DNA of 37,943 nt from Aurantimonas coralicida DSM 14790 (GCF_000421645.1 NZ_ATXK01000016.1:1-37943), one strand, 5' to 3'. Shown: positions 1 to 8,903, numbered from the stretch's first letter. Program-made: numbers and translations. The notes: generated from the sequence alone by a model not told the origin.

Positions 1-1112
1 TGGTACTCGCCCATGATGCCGTTGCCGCCATGCATGTCGCGGGCGGTGCGGGCGATGTCCAGCGCCTTGCCGCAATTGTTGCGCTTGACCAGGCTGATCA
101 TCTCCGGCGCCATGGCGCCCTCGTCGAACAGGCGGCCGACCCGAAGCGAGCCCTGCAGCCCCAGCGCGATCTCGGTCTGCATGTCGGCGAGCTTCTTCTG
201 GACAAGCTGGGTCTGGGCCAGCGGGCGGCCGAACTGGGTGCGCTCCATCGTGTAGTCGCGCGCCCGCTTCCAGCAATCCTCGGCAGCCCCCATGGCGCCC
301 CAGGAGATGCCGTAGCGGGCCCGGTTGAGGCAGCCAAAGGGACCGCCGAGCCCCGACACATTCGGCAGCAGCGCGTCTTCGCCGACCTCGACACCGTCCA
401 TGACGATCTCGCCGGTGATCGAGGCGCGCAAGGAGAGCTTGCCCTCGATCTTGGGTGCCGACAGGCCCTTCATGCCCTTGTCGAGAATGAAGCCGCGGAT
501 CTTGTTGTCATGGGCGGCGGACTTCGCCCAGACGACGAAGACGTCGGCGATGGGCGAATTGGAGATCCACATCTTGGCGCCCGACAGGCGGTAGCCGCCG
601 TCGATCTTCTCGGCCCGCGTGGTCATGCCGCCGGGATCGGAGCCGGCATCGGGCTCGGTCAGGCCGAAACAGCCGACATATTCGCCGGTGGCGAGCTTGG
701 GCAGGTACTTGCGGCGCTGAGCCTCGTCGCCATAGGCGAAGATCGGATACATCACCAGGGAGGACTGGACGCTCATCATCGAGCGATAGCCCGAATCCAC
801 CGCCTCGACGGCCCGCGCCACGAGGCCGTAGGAGACATAGGACGCGCCGGCGCAGCCATAATCCTCGGGCAGGGTCAAGCCGAGCAGGCCGAGCTCGCCC
901 ATCTCGTTGAAGATCGACCGGTCGGTGGTCTCGTTGCGATAGGCCTCGACGATGCGCGGCCGCAGCTTCTCCTCGGCATAGGACCGGGCGGTCTCGAAGA
1001 TCAGCCGCTCGTCCTCGGAGAGCTGGTCCTCGAGCCGGAACGGATCGGCCCAGTCGAAACCGGCGGACGGAGACGCAGACGGCGAAGGCGCGGCGGCCGA
1101 AGCGTTGGACAT
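1..1112 (-). CDS. acyl-CoA dehydrogenase, probably glutaryl-CoA dehydrogenase (3' end outside window)
   Basis: FAD-dependent oxidation of an acyl-CoA. About 370 codons are visible and the C-terminus lies beyond the left edge. Sequence features: a poly-Ala/Ser/Pro N-terminus, then '[18 protein letters not shown]', the substrate/FAD region '[17 protein letters not shown]', '[18 protein letters not shown]', and near the edge '[17 protein letters not shown]'. The 'DP..L..QL..DE' opening and '[13 protein letters not shown]' are typical of glutaryl-CoA dehydrogenases (lysine/tryptophan breakdown, decarboxylating to crotonyl-CoA), which is why I prefer that over a generic acyl-CoA dehydrogenase. The start at 1112 follows GAGAGGAAA at a good distance. 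It is transcribed in the same direction as the mat operon but about 200 bp beyond matB, so it probably has its own promoter. The catalytic Glu expected near the C-terminus cannot be checked. Confidence 0.9.
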   Translation of the reverse strand, partial: MSNASAAAPSPSASPSAGFDWADPFRLEDQLSEDERLIFETARSYAEEKLRPRIVEAYRNETTDRSIFNEMGELGLLGLTLPEDYGCAGASYVSYGLVARAVEAVDSGYRSMMSVQSSLVMYPIFAYGDEAQRRKYLPKLATGEYVGCFGLTEPDAGSDPGGMTTRAEKIDGGYRLSGAKMWISNSPIADVFVVWAKSAAHDNKIRGFILDKGMKGLSAPKIEGKLSLRASITGEIVMDGVEVGEDALLPNVSGLGGPFGCLNRARYGISWGAMGAAEDCWKRARDYTMERTQFGRPLAQTQLVQKKLADMQTEIALGLQGSLRVGRLFDEGAMAPEMISLVKRNNCGKALDIARTARDMHGGNGIMGEY

Positions 1113-1229
1113 GGCGGGATTTCCTCTCGAACGGATGGCGGCCATGCCGGGCATCGGACGGCCGCTGAAAAGGGCGGCGCGCCGAATCTCGATCCCGGAT
1201 GCGGCCCGCACTCGCGATCCGTTCTATCG

Positions 1230-1244
1230 CCCGGCGCCGCCGGG
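1230..1244 (-). terminator. possible weak terminator hairpin after matB
   Basis: A short GC-rich inverted repeat (CCCGGC-gcc-GCCGGG) lies between the matB stop and the acyl-CoA dehydrogenase start. There is no T-tract, so it may be a weak or Rho-assisted terminator, or chance in GC-rich DNA. Confidence 0.3.
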
Positions 1245-1317
1245 GAGCAATGGCATGGGGCGGGGTCAGCGACACTTCGCCGGCCCCACGCAGATCATGC
1301 GGTCATCGGCCTTGCGG

Positions 1318-2838
1318 TCACTTGTCGCCGAGGAGATCGGCGAAGCGGTCCCGCAGGATGTTCTTCTGCACCTTGCCCATGGTGTTGCGCGGCAGTTCGT
1401 CGACGAAAACGATGCGCTTGGGCTGCTTGAAGCGGGCGAGCCGTTCGGCCAGCGCGCTCGTCAGTTCGGCCTCGTCGAGCGGACGCTCGGCCACGACGAC
1501 GCCGACGACGCCCTCGCCGAAATCGGGATGCGGCACGCCGATCACGGCGCTTTCGACGACGCCCGGCAGTTCGTCGAGCGCCAGCTCGACTTCCTTGGGA
1601 TAGATGTTGAAGCCGCCGGAGATGATCAGGTCCTTGCCGCGGCCGACGATCGTCACATAGCCCTGCGGATCGATCAGGCCGAGGTCGCCGGTGATGAAGA
1701 AGCCGTCGGCCCTGAATTCGGCGGCCGTCTTCTCCGGCATCTGCCAGTAGCCGCAGAAGACGTTCGGACCCTTGACCTCGATGACGCCGATCTCGCCATC
1801 GGGCAATGGCTTGGCGGTGTCCGCATCGACGATCCGGAGCTCGACGCCGGGAAGCGGGAAGCCGACGGTTCCGGCGCGGCGCTCGCCCTCATAGGGGTTG
1901 GACGTCGACATGTTGGTCTCGGTCATGCCGTAGCGCTCGAGAATGCGCTGGCCGGTCCGCTCCTCGAAGGCGCGATGGGTCTCGGCCAGCAGCGGCGCGG
2001 AGCCCGAGGTGAACAGCCGCATATGGGCGGTGCGCTCGCGGTTGAGACGCTCGTCGGCGAGAAGACGGGTGTAGAAGGTCGGCACGCCCATCATCGCGGT
2101 CGCCTGGGGCAGGTACTTGAACACCTGCTCGACGTCGAATTTCGGCAGGAAGATCATCGTGCCGCCGGCGATCATCGCGGTGTTGGACGCGACGAACAGG
2201 CCGTGGGTGTGGAAGATCGGCAGGAGGTGCAGCAGCACATCGTCCGCGGTGAAGCGCCAGTAGTCGCGCAGCACTTCGGCGTTGGACAGGAGATTGTCCT
2301 GGGTGAGCATGGCACCCTTGGAGCGACCGGTCGTCCCCGAGGTGTAGAGGATCGCGGCAAGGTCGCTCGGCTGGCGCGCGACCGTGACGAATTCACCCGA
2401 GGCCGCATCGGCCTGCGCGTTGAGGCTGCCGGCGTCTGTGGCGCGTGCGCCGAGCGTTTCGAGGCGCGCGCCTGCGCCCTCGGCCGTGGCGGCCAGCCCG
2501 TCGCGCTTGGCCGGGTCGCAGACGAAGACGCGCGGCTTGGCGTCGTTGAGGAAGTAGTCGATCTCGGTCGGCGTATAGGCGGTATTGAGCGGCAGGAAGA
2601 CGCCGCCGGCGCGCACCGTGCCAAGATAGAGCATCAGCGCTTCGATCGACTTGTCGGCCTGCACGGCAACCCGGTCGCCCGGCTCGACGCCCAGCGCCAC
2701 GAGGGCATTGGCAAAACGCGCCGAGACCGCCTCGACATCGGCATAGGTGAATTCGCGGCCATCGGGCAGGATCGCGAAACACTTGTCCGGCGTCGTGCGT
2801 CCCGTGGCGAGGAGGCCGTCGAAGAGCGGGTTTGTCAT
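1318..2838 (-). CDS. matB: malonyl-CoA synthetase
   Basis: ATP-dependent ligation of malonate to CoA in the cytoplasm, via malonyl-AMP. The product is 506 residues, the usual MatB length, of the ANL (acyl-CoA synthetase) superfamily. The P-loop-like core YTSGTTGRSKG sits at residues 165-175. 'RYGMTETNM' is the A5-type adenine-binding motif, 'FFITGDLG' carries the conserved Asp, and the C-terminal 'LPRNTMGKVQKNILR' carries the adenylation lysine. The start codon overlaps the matA stop as ATGA, so translation is probably coupled. It is the last gene of the operon. Placement next to malonyl-CoA decarboxylase and a TRAP transporter separates it from other ANL ligases. I am confident of the function. 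Confidence 0.95.
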   Translation of the reverse strand: MTNPLFDGLLATGRTTPDKCFAILPDGREFTYADVEAVSARFANALVALGVEPGDRVAVQADKSIEALMLYLGTVRAGGVFLPLNTAYTPTEIDYFLNDAKPRVFVCDPAKRDGLAATAEGAGARLETLGARATDAGSLNAQADAASGEFVTVARQPSDLAAILYTSGTTGRSKGAMLTQDNLLSNAEVLRDYWRFTADDVLLHLLPIFHTHGLFVASNTAMIAGGTMIFLPKFDVEQVFKYLPQATAMMGVPTFYTRLLADERLNRERTAHMRLFTSGSAPLLAETHRAFEERTGQRILERYGMTETNMSTSNPYEGERRAGTVGFPLPGVELRIVDADTAKPLPDGEIGVIEVKGPNVFCGYWQMPEKTAAEFRADGFFITGDLGLIDPQGYVTIVGRGKDLIISGGFNIYPKEVELALDELPGVVESAVIGVPHPDFGEGVVGVVVAERPLDEAELTSALAERLARFKQPKRIVFVDELPRNTMGKVQKNILRDRFADLLGDK

Positions 2839-4193
2839 GCTACGTCCTTCATGGAATCAACTTCGCCGCGCTTGGGCAGCAGCGACGTCACGGCCCGGCT
2901 GGCGGCGATGTCGCCATCCGCTGCATAGGCCTCGTGACGCTGCTCGACGCGCGGCAGGTCGTACAGATAATTGACCATCAGCCCGTGGGCCTGGGCGAGG
3001 CCACCCGGCGAGACGTCGCCCAGATGCATGATGCGGTTGAGCATCGCGCCATTGCCAAGATGGAAGCGGGCGACCGGATCGACCGGTCCGCCGCGCGGGC
3101 GCCGGGCGCGCAGGAAATAGCGGGCGCCGAGCGACAGCAATCCGGGACGGGCGGCTTCCGTCTTCGCCGGATCGCCGGCCCAGCCGGGCTCGCCGACGAT
3201 CTCGATCGCGCGTTTTTCTGCCGCTTCGAGCCGGTCGATCGTGGCGGGCGGCAGTGCGGCGAGCCAGCCGGCAAAGCCGGGAACCGGCGACAGGGTCACG
3301 AAGGTGCGCAGGTTCGGAACTGCGTCCTTCAGGTCCTGCGCCACCTGCTTGATCAGGAAGGAGCCGAAGGACACGCCGGCCAGGCCCTTGTGGCAATTGG
3401 AGATCGAATAGAACACCGCGGTCTGCGCGTCCTGCGGCGCCAGGGCCGTGCGCTGCGGGTCGAGCACCGAGGCGATCGACGCCGGGATTTCCGCCGTCAG
3501 CGCCACCTCGACGAAGATCAACGGATCGTCCGGGATCGAGGGGTGGAAGAAGGCGAAGCAGCGCCGGTCCGGCGGGGCGAGCCGCTGGCGCAGCTCGTCC
3601 CAGTTGCCGATGGCGTGGACCGCCTCGTAGCGGATGATCTTTTCCAGGATGCTGGCCGGGGTGTTCCAGTCGATCGGCCGCAGCAGCAGGAAGCCGCGAT
3701 TGAACCAGGACTGGAACAGATGGCAGAGATCGGCATCGACCGGGCCGTAGCGCTTGCGGTCGGCCTTGAGCAGCGGCAGCAGGCGCTCGCGCAGCGTGAC
3801 CAGTTCGGCAGTGCCGCCCGGTGCGAGGTTCAGGCGGCGGAACAGCTCCTGGCGCGGCGCCTCGGCATGGTGCTGGAGCCGCGCCAGCGTCTCGGCGTCG
3901 GGCGTGTCGAGGAACGCGGCGGCCGCATCGGTCAGGGCCGCCTGGTCCGGAGTGAACTCATCCGCCAGCATCTGGAAGAAGCGCTCGGCGTCGGCGTCGC
4001 TGAGGCCGCGGAAGCCGCGCAGGATCTCGGCCGCAAGGCGTACCCCTGATGCTTCGCCGCGCGAGGAGACCAGCTCGTGGCAGAGCGCCGCCAGCTGGCC
4101 GACGCCGATCGTCCGGTTGGCGTTGTCGCCGAGGAACCAGGACCGGGCGCCGATCGAATCGAGAAGGTCGGACAGGAGGGAGACGCGGCTCAT
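2835..4193 (-). CDS. matA: malonyl-CoA decarboxylase
   Basis: Decarboxylates malonyl-CoA to acetyl-CoA, completing malonate use. The product is 452 residues. An N-terminal helical domain is followed by the GNAT-like catalytic domain. By comparison with the characterised family, the catalytic Ser lies in 'YSISNC' (about residues 262-267) and the catalytic His in 'RFHLGNGAML' (His about 378). 'LAQAHGLMVNYLYDL' is the conserved C-terminal segment. There are no membrane segments. The gene overlaps matB downstream and the TRAP large permease upstream, both by ATGA, so M-A-B form one translationally coupled unit. The pathway assignment rests on family and on the neighbours together. Confidence 0.95.
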   Translation of the reverse strand: MSRVSLLSDLLDSIGARSWFLGDNANRTIGVGQLAALCHELVSSRGEASGVRLAAEILRGFRGLSDADAERFFQMLADEFTPDQAALTDAAAAFLDTPDAETLARLQHHAEAPRQELFRRLNLAPGGTAELVTLRERLLPLLKADRKRYGPVDADLCHLFQSWFNRGFLLLRPIDWNTPASILEKIIRYEAVHAIGNWDELRQRLAPPDRRCFAFFHPSIPDDPLIFVEVALTAEIPASIASVLDPQRTALAPQDAQTAVFYSISNCHKGLAGVSFGSFLIKQVAQDLKDAVPNLRTFVTLSPVPGFAGWLAALPPATIDRLEAAEKRAIEIVGEPGWAGDPAKTEAARPGLLSLGARYFLRARRPRGGPVDPVARFHLGNGAMLNRIMHLGDVSPGGLAQAHGLMVNYLYDLPRVEQRHEAYAADGDIAASRAVTSLLPKRGEVDSMKDVA

Positions 4194-5518
4194 AGCTCAG
4201 GCCCCATGACGAGTTCGGGCAGGAGGAGGGCGATCTGCGGAAACAGGCACAGCGTGATGATGCCGAGGATCATGCAGACGACGTAGGGCAGGGACCCGCG
4301 CAGGATCTGGCCGAGCGTGATGTCGGGCGCGATGCCGTTGATGACATAGAGGTTGAGGCCGACCGGCGGGGTGATCAGGCCGATCTCCATGTTGATCGTC
4401 AGAATGACGGCGAACCAGTAGGGGTCGAAGCCGGCACCGGTGATGATTGGCAGCAGGATCGGCGCCGTCATCAGGATGACAGCGACCGGCGGCAGGAAGA
4501 AGCCGGCGACCAGCAGGAAGAGGTTGACCACGCCCATCAGCACCCAGCGGTTCACGTCCATGTCGGCGATGAAGGCAGCGATCGACTGGGTGATGAACAG
4601 CGAGGACAGGGCAAAGGCGAAGAGCTCGGACGCGCCGATGATCAGCATGATCATCACGCTCTCCTTGAGCGTGTCGCGGAAGATCACCGTCATCTGCGAG
4701 AAGCGCCAGGTGCGCGAGATCATGCCGTAGATCACCGCGACGAGGATCAGGCAGAACAGCGCTCCGACACCGGCCGCCTCGGACGGCGTGGCGACGCCGC
4801 CATACAGGACGAAGAGCACGGCGACGATGATCGCCAGGAAGGGCAGCACCCGTGGCAGCGCGGCGAAGCGCTCGCGCATGGAGAAGCGCTGCGACAGTTC
4901 GGTGAGACCCAGACCCTGCCGCTTGCAGGCATAGATGGTCCAGATCATGAAGAACACGGTCAGCATGATGCCGGGGCCGACACCGGCCAGGAACAGGCGG
5001 CCGATCGAGGTTTCTGTGGCTATGCCGTAGACGATCATCGTCACCGAGGGCGGGATCAGGATGCCGAGGGTGCCGCCGGCGGCGATGGAACCGGCCGCGA
5101 TCTCCGGCGGATAGCCGCGCTGGCGCATCTCGGGGATGCCCATCTTGCCGATCGCCGCGCAGGTGGCGGGCGAGGAGCCGGACAGGGCCGCGAAGATCGA
5201 GCAGGCGCCGAGATTGGACAGGACGAGGCCGCCGGGCACCCGGTTGAGCCAGCGATCGAGCGCCTCGTAGAGGTCCTTGCCGGCGGGCGAGGAGGCGACG
5301 GCGGCGCCCATCAGGATGAACATCGGGATGGCGACGAGGCCGAAGGACGCCATGCCGCCGAAGAACTGCTCACCGAGGGTTTCGAGGAAGAACGGCCCGT
5401 AGACGACGAACAGCGCGCCCATGGAGACGAGGCCGAGGGCGAAGGCGATGGGCGTGCCGATGGCAAGCAGCACCAGCAGGACGCCCAGCATGGCGAAACC
5501 GGAGACGGTCGGGCTCAT
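4190..5518 (-). CDS. matM: malonate TRAP transporter, large permease (DctM family)
   Basis: Inner-membrane Na+-coupled permease of a tripartite ATP-independent periplasmic transporter. The product is 442 residues with about 12 hydrophobic segments. DctM-family signatures are visible: 'GSSPATCAAIGKMGIPEM' in the first half, 'AGGTLGILIPPSV' after it, 'TPSEAAGVGA' in the middle, and 'EIGLITPPVGLNLYVINGI' near the end. It overlaps matA by ATGA and lies 3 bp after the small permease. Gene order P-Q-M-A-B matches the malonate TRAP operon known from Sinorhizobium meliloti, so the substrate is inferred to be malonate. The symbol is given on that synteny. Confidence 0.9.
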   Translation of the reverse strand: MSPTVSGFAMLGVLLVLLAIGTPIAFALGLVSMGALFVVYGPFFLETLGEQFFGGMASFGLVAIPMFILMGAAVASSPAGKDLYEALDRWLNRVPGGLVLSNLGACSIFAALSGSSPATCAAIGKMGIPEMRQRGYPPEIAAGSIAAGGTLGILIPPSVTMIVYGIATETSIGRLFLAGVGPGIMLTVFFMIWTIYACKRQGLGLTELSQRFSMRERFAALPRVLPFLAIIVAVLFVLYGGVATPSEAAGVGALFCLILVAVIYGMISRTWRFSQMTVIFRDTLKESVMIMLIIGASELFAFALSSLFITQSIAAFIADMDVNRWVLMGVVNLFLLVAGFFLPPVAVILMTAPILLPIITGAGFDPYWFAVILTINMEIGLITPPVGLNLYVINGIAPDITLGQILRGSLPYVVCMILGIITLCLFPQIALLLPELVMGPEL

Positions 5519-5521
5519 CGA

Positions 5522-6061
5522 TCAGGCTTTCTTGACGGTATCGGAGAACAGGGCGTCCTGATTGGCGAGGTGCGGATCGGCACCATCGAGCCACAGGCGC
5601 ATCAGTTCGGCGATGTATTGGACGGCGAGCCAGACGGTGCCGACCAGCATGGGCAGGACCGGGATCCAGAGCGGGATGGCCCAGACCGATTCGGTCATCC
5701 AGCCATTCGTCCAGCTCTCGTGGAAATGGTACCAGGAGGCGTAGGCGATCAGCCCGACGAAGACGAGCGAGGCAAGCCCCGACAGCGCCTGCAGGATGGC
5801 GCGGACCCGCGGCCCAGAGGCGATCTGCAGGATGTCGACATTCACGTGGCCGCGCTCGATGAGCACCCAGGGTGCCCCGAGGAAGGTGGCCGCGACGATG
5901 GCGAAGATCGTGAACTCGGTCTGCCAGACGGTGGACTGCACGAGAACGTAGCGCACGAAGACCATGTGCGAGACGGCGAAGATCGCCGCGAGCAGCAACA
6001 GGGCACCGATGACGCCGAGAAGGCGCGAGACCGCCGAGACGGCGCGGATGAAGGACCGCAT
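5522..6061 (-). CDS. matQ: malonate TRAP transporter, small permease (DctQ family)
   Basis: Four-helix small membrane subunit that pairs with the large permease. The product is about 179 residues. Hydrophobic segments are seen near residues 10-35, 45-70, 85-110 and 125-150, with the loop 'VQSTVWQTEFTIFAIVAATF' and 'ERGHVNVDIL', typical of DctQ. I chose the start at 6061 ('MRSFIRAVSAVSR') because an in-frame ATG at 6124 would add a Pro/Ser-rich leader unlike the family. A weak GGA precedes the chosen start. The gene sits between the binding protein and the large permease. Confidence 0.88.
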   Translation of the reverse strand: MRSFIRAVSAVSRLLGVIGALLLLAAIFAVSHMVFVRYVLVQSTVWQTEFTIFAIVAATFLGAPWVLIERGHVNVDILQIASGPRVRAILQALSGLASLVFVGLIAYASWYHFHESWTNGWMTESVWAIPLWIPVLPMLVGTVWLAVQYIAELMRLWLDGADPHLANQDALFSDTVKKA

Positions 6062-6139
6062 GTCAGATTCCGAGCTTGAGGCCTGGGAAACGGGAGCCGG
6101 CCAGGCCGGCCCCCGTTGTCGCATTGGCGGCGTTACGGG

Positions 6140-7129
6140 CTATTCGACGGCCAGTGCCGCGTCGATCAGCGCCTGACCGTTCGGGACCTTCTCGGCGAAC
6201 TCCTTGTAGGAGGTCTCCTTGGCGATCGCGAGCCAGGCGTCGTAGTTCTCCTTGGTCATCTCGGTGACCTCGACGCCGTTCTTCTTGTAGACCTCTATCA
6301 GTTCGGCATCGAGCTTGGACGCTTCCTCTGCGAAATAGGCCTCGGCCTTCTCGCCGGCGGCCATCAGCGCATCCTGCTGTTCCTTGTTCAGCTTCTCGAA
6401 GGAGCGCTTCGACATCAGGATCGGCTCGTACATGAACCACAGGGCGTTCTCGCCCGGTGCGGTCAGGCAGGTCGAAACCTCGTAGATGCGATAGGACACC
6501 AGCGAACCGGACGAGGTGTTGGCGCCCTGCAGGACGTTCTGCTGCATACCGGTGTAGATTTCCGAGGACGGCATCGACGAGATCGACGCGCCCGCTCCGA
6601 CCAGCATCTGCTCGAAGGCCGGTCCAGCGGCGCGCAGGGTCTGGCCCTTGGCGCTTTCCGGGCTGGTGATGCAGGTCTTGGACGACACGAAGCCGCCGGC
6701 GAGCCACGCATCCGACAGGACGAGGGCGCCGGCCTCGTCGATCGACTTCTTGATTTCGTCCATGAAGGGCGAATCGTTCAGCCGCTGGGCGCGGTCGTGG
6801 TTGCCGACCAGGCCGGGCATGAGCGTCGCGGAATACTCAGGATGACGGCCGGACGCGTAATCCAGCGGGAAGGCTGTGATGTCCACCTGGCCCTTGGTCA
6901 CGGCGCCCCACTGGTCGCGCGGCTTGAACAGCGAACCGTTCGGGAAGACCTGGACCTTCAGCCCGACATTGGCGGCCTCGACCTCCTTGCCGATCATCTG
7001 GACCATCTCGTCGCGCACGTCGCCCTTGCCGCCCGGCCACTGGTGCGAGGCGCGCAAAGTCACGTCCTGCGCCAGGGCGGAAGCTGTCAGGGCAAGGCCA
7101 CATACGGCCGTCAGCAACATCGTCTTCAT
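6140..7129 (-). CDS. matP: malonate TRAP transporter, periplasmic solute-binding protein (DctP family)
   Basis: Periplasmic receptor that delivers substrate to the Q/M permease. The product is 329 residues. A Sec signal peptide ends around 'ASALAQDVTL'. The mature protein begins 'LRASHQWPGGKGDVRDEM', then 'WGAVTKGQVDITAFPLDY' and 'GMQQNVLQGANTSSGSL', which fit the DctP fold. The start at 7129 is set by a strong ribosome binding site (GGGAGGAGAATTCC-ATG); a longer in-frame ORF to 7210 would cross the promoter and operator. It is the first gene of the malonate operon, divergent from the GntR regulator. Malonate specificity is inferred from the downstream matA and matB. Confidence 0.9.
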   Translation of the reverse strand: MKTMLLTAVCGLALTASALAQDVTLRASHQWPGGKGDVRDEMVQMIGKEVEAANVGLKVQVFPNGSLFKPRDQWGAVTKGQVDITAFPLDYASGRHPEYSATLMPGLVGNHDRAQRLNDSPFMDEIKKSIDEAGALVLSDAWLAGGFVSSKTCITSPESAKGQTLRAAGPAFEQMLVGAGASISSMPSSEIYTGMQQNVLQGANTSSGSLVSYRIYEVSTCLTAPGENALWFMYEPILMSKRSFEKLNKEQQDALMAAGEKAEAYFAEEASKLDAELIEVYKKNGVEVTEMTKENYDAWLAIAKETSYKEFAEKVPNGQALIDAALAVE

Positions 7130-7181
7130 GGAATTCTCCTCCCGTTGATTGTTCTGCCGCGCCTCCCGACGCGTTGGGGCA

Positions 7182-7226
7182 AGCCAATACTCTCTTGCAT
7201 GCCTTGTCAATTGGATTGTATACGAT
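7182..7226. promoter_or_regulatory. divergent matR/matP promoter region with GntR/FCD operator
   Basis: The palindrome ATTGTATACGAT (7215-7226) has one mismatched pair and fits the T.GTATAC.A consensus of FadR-type (FCD) GntR regulators. On the plus strand a possible promoter is TTGCAT (7195-7200), an 18-bp spacer and TATACG (7219-7224), so the operator would cover the -10 of matR. On the minus strand TTGACA (7210-7205) and TATTGG (7189-7184) are a weak -35/-10 pair for matP, with the operator just upstream of the -35. This geometry suggests autorepression of matR and activation of the transporter operon. The boxes are seen; their roles are inferred. Confidence 0.65.
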
Positions 7227-7230
7227 CTGG

Positions 7231-7974
7231 ATGAGCGTATCGGATGTTCCCGCAGCGACGATCATGCCTCCCGCCGGGGATGGCAAGTCCGCTGCCGTCT
7301 CGAAGGGCGGGCTCGCCTCGGCGCGGCCCAAGGCCAGCGAGATCCGCGACGCGCTCGAACAGGAAATCGTCACCAATGCCCGCACGGCGGGCGAGCGCCT
7401 CGACGAGCAGGCGATCGCCCGCCGCTTTGCGGTGTCGCGCACCCCGGTCCGGGAGGCGATCAACCAGCTGGCATCGGCCGGGCTGATCGAACAGCTGCCC
7501 AATCGCGGCGCCTTCGTGCGGCAGGTCGGCCTCGGCGAACTGGTGGAGATGTTCGAGGTGATGGCCGAGCTCGAGGGCATGGCCGGACGCCTGGCCGCGC
7601 GCCGTGCGGCGCCGCAGGCCCTGGCGGCCCTGCAAGCCGCGCTTGTCGCCTGCAGCGCAGCGGCAGCCCAGCAGGATACCGACGCCTATTATTACGAGAA
7701 CGAGCGGTTCCACCACGCGATCTACGACGCCTGCGGCAATGCCTTCCTCGCGGCCGAGGCGAAGCGGCTGCACATGCGGCTGAAGGCCTATCGCCGCCTG
7801 CAGCTGCGCGTGTCGCAGCGCATGAAGCAGTCGCTGCAGGAGCATGAGCGTATCGTCGCTGCGATCGCCGCCGGCGATGGCGAGACGGCCGAGCGGGAAC
7901 TGCGGGCGCATATCGCCGTCCAGGGCGAGCGCTTCGCCGATCTGGTGGCCAGCGTTGGCGCAGCCGCGCGATAG
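7231..7974 (+). CDS. matR: GntR-family regulator, FCD subfamily; probable malonate regulator
   Basis: Transcription factor of about 247 residues. An N-terminal winged helix covers residues 34-98 ('ASEIRDALEQEI...', 'RFAVSRTPVREAINQLASAG', 'RGAFV'), followed by an all-helical FCD ligand-binding domain (about 105-240) with 'ENERFHHAIYDACGNAFL' and 'QEHERIVAAIAAGD'. The FCD metal/ligand residues D/N and H..H are visible. I start it at 7231 because upstream in-frame codons (7174) lie inside the divergent promoter. No Shine-Dalgarno precedes 7231, and the predicted -10 would start the transcript at about the ATG, so a leaderless mRNA is plausible; ATG 7264 is an alternative. The divergent position to matPQMAB and the operator between them support a MatR role. 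Confidence 0.85.
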   Translation: MSVSDVPAATIMPPAGDGKSAAVSKGGLASARPKASEIRDALEQEIVTNARTAGERLDEQAIARRFAVSRTPVREAINQLASAGLIEQLPNRGAFVRQVGLGELVEMFEVMAELEGMAGRLAARRAAPQALAALQAALVACSAAAAQQDTDAYYYENERFHHAIYDACGNAFLAAEAKRLHMRLKAYRRLQLRVSQRMKQSLQEHERIVAAIAAGDGETAERELRAHIAVQGERFADLVASVGAAAR

Positions 7975-8027
7975 CCGTCGCGGCGGCTCAGACGACAACC
8001 GACCGATCCGGCTCCTTGTGGCAGGCA

Positions 8028-8060
8028 AGAAAAAGCCCGGCGCGCTGTCGCGGCCGGGCC
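8028..8060 (-). terminator. Rho-independent terminator of the lipoprotein gene
   Basis: Read on the minus strand, a GCCCGGC/GCCGGGC stem (8053-8059 with 8035-8041) is followed by TTTTTCTT. It lies about 40 bp after the stop of the gene at 8098. It could also stop matR transcripts from the other side, although no T-tract follows on that strand. Confidence 0.75.
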
Positions 8061-8097
8061 TGATCGTCGATGAACGAGAAGCGTCGCGGGGACGGTC

Positions 8098-8745
8098 CTA
8101 CGAGTTCATTTCCTTCAGCGTGTTGATGTAGTTCTCCGGGAACAGCATGTGGTTGGGCGCCTTGAGGCCCATATGCTCGGCGATGTCGCCGACGAAGGAA
8201 CTGCAATTGTAGAGCACCGCGTGCCAGACCGGCGAAGAGTCCTGCAGACTGCGGATATAGCCGACGACGTCGCGATACTCTTCCTCGGTCAGGTCGATCC
8301 GGTAGTTCGCGGTCATGTAGGCGATCTCGGTGTCGCCGTCGCTGGGGCCGGTCTCGGACGGCACCGGCAGGAAGTGACCGATCGTATAGGGCACGTTGCT
8401 GGTCGACGCCGGATGCAGGCCGGCGACCTCGGTCACGCCGGGAATCAGCACGCCCTTCGAATCGGTCGGGACACGGCCGTTCTGGTCCAGCTTGCCGAAG
8501 ACCACGAAGGTGTGGCCATAGCTCATTGCGTTGCGGGCGCGGAAGTCGATGAAATAGGGCTTGGAGAGCTGCTGCGCGGCGCCGGACTGTCCGGGAGGCG
8601 GAGCGAAGGCGGCTGGCGCGACGAGCGCGGCGCTGGAGTTCACCGGTGCACCGGCCGACATGGTATTGGCCGAGTTCGAGGTACAGCCCGTCACGAGGGC
8701 GCCGAGAGCCGCGGCGAACGCGATTCGCAGGAATTTCGAAGACAT
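8098..8745 (-). CDS. lipoprotein with a possible permuted papain-like (Lnb/DUF4105-type) domain
   Basis: 215 residues. The signal peptide ends with the lipobox 'ALVTGC', so it is probably lipid-anchored. A low-complexity Ala/Ser/Pro linker follows, then a domain with 'FRARNAMSYGHTFVVFGKLD' and, further on, 'VLYNCSSFVGDIAEHMGL'. The order His (GHTFVVFG) then Cys (YNCSSF) resembles circularly permuted papain-fold proteins such as the Lnb N-terminal periplasmic domain; this is motif reading, not a search result. The start at 8745 follows AAAGG. It appears monocistronic, with a terminator downstream. The substrate is unknown; a cell-envelope amidase, peptidase or acyltransferase activity is possible. 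Confidence 0.75.
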   Translation of the reverse strand: MSSKFLRIAFAAALGALVTGCTSNSANTMSAGAPVNSSAALVAPAAFAPPPGQSGAAQQLSKPYFIDFRARNAMSYGHTFVVFGKLDQNGRVPTDSKGVLIPGVTEVAGLHPASTSNVPYTIGHFLPVPSETGPSDGDTEIAYMTANYRIDLTEEEYRDVVGYIRSLQDSSPVWHAVLYNCSSFVGDIAEHMGLKAPNHMLFPENYINTLKEMNS

Positions 8746-8861
8746 TGTCGGCCTTTCAAGTCGAAGACGGCCAGGGGCCATTCGACGGGGACAAGACATA
8801 GAAGCGCCCCCCGATGTCGAGCATCGCGGAACGCGTAGCGTGGACCAGTAATTGGTCGGCG

Positions 8862-8894
8862 CTTGGAGGGAGCGCCGGAGCGACTCCCTCCAAG
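8862..8894 (-). terminator. perfect 11-bp hairpin after the small lipoprotein gene
   Basis: CTTGGAGGGAG (8862-8872) and CTCCCTCCAAG (8884-8894) form a perfect 11-bp stem with an 11-nt loop, 9 nt past the stop of the 48-residue lipoprotein. No T-tract follows, so it may be a 3' stabiliser or an atypical terminator. Confidence 0.55.
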
Positions 8895-8903
8895 AAACCA
8901 AGG

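Noticed and set aside
30-4049. Long plus-strand ORFs opposite the acyl-CoA dehydrogenase, matB and matA
   Set aside because: Arg/Gly/Ala/His-rich shadows of GC-rich genes on the other strand, with no ribosome binding sites and no recognisable domains; the minus-strand frames match known enzymes.
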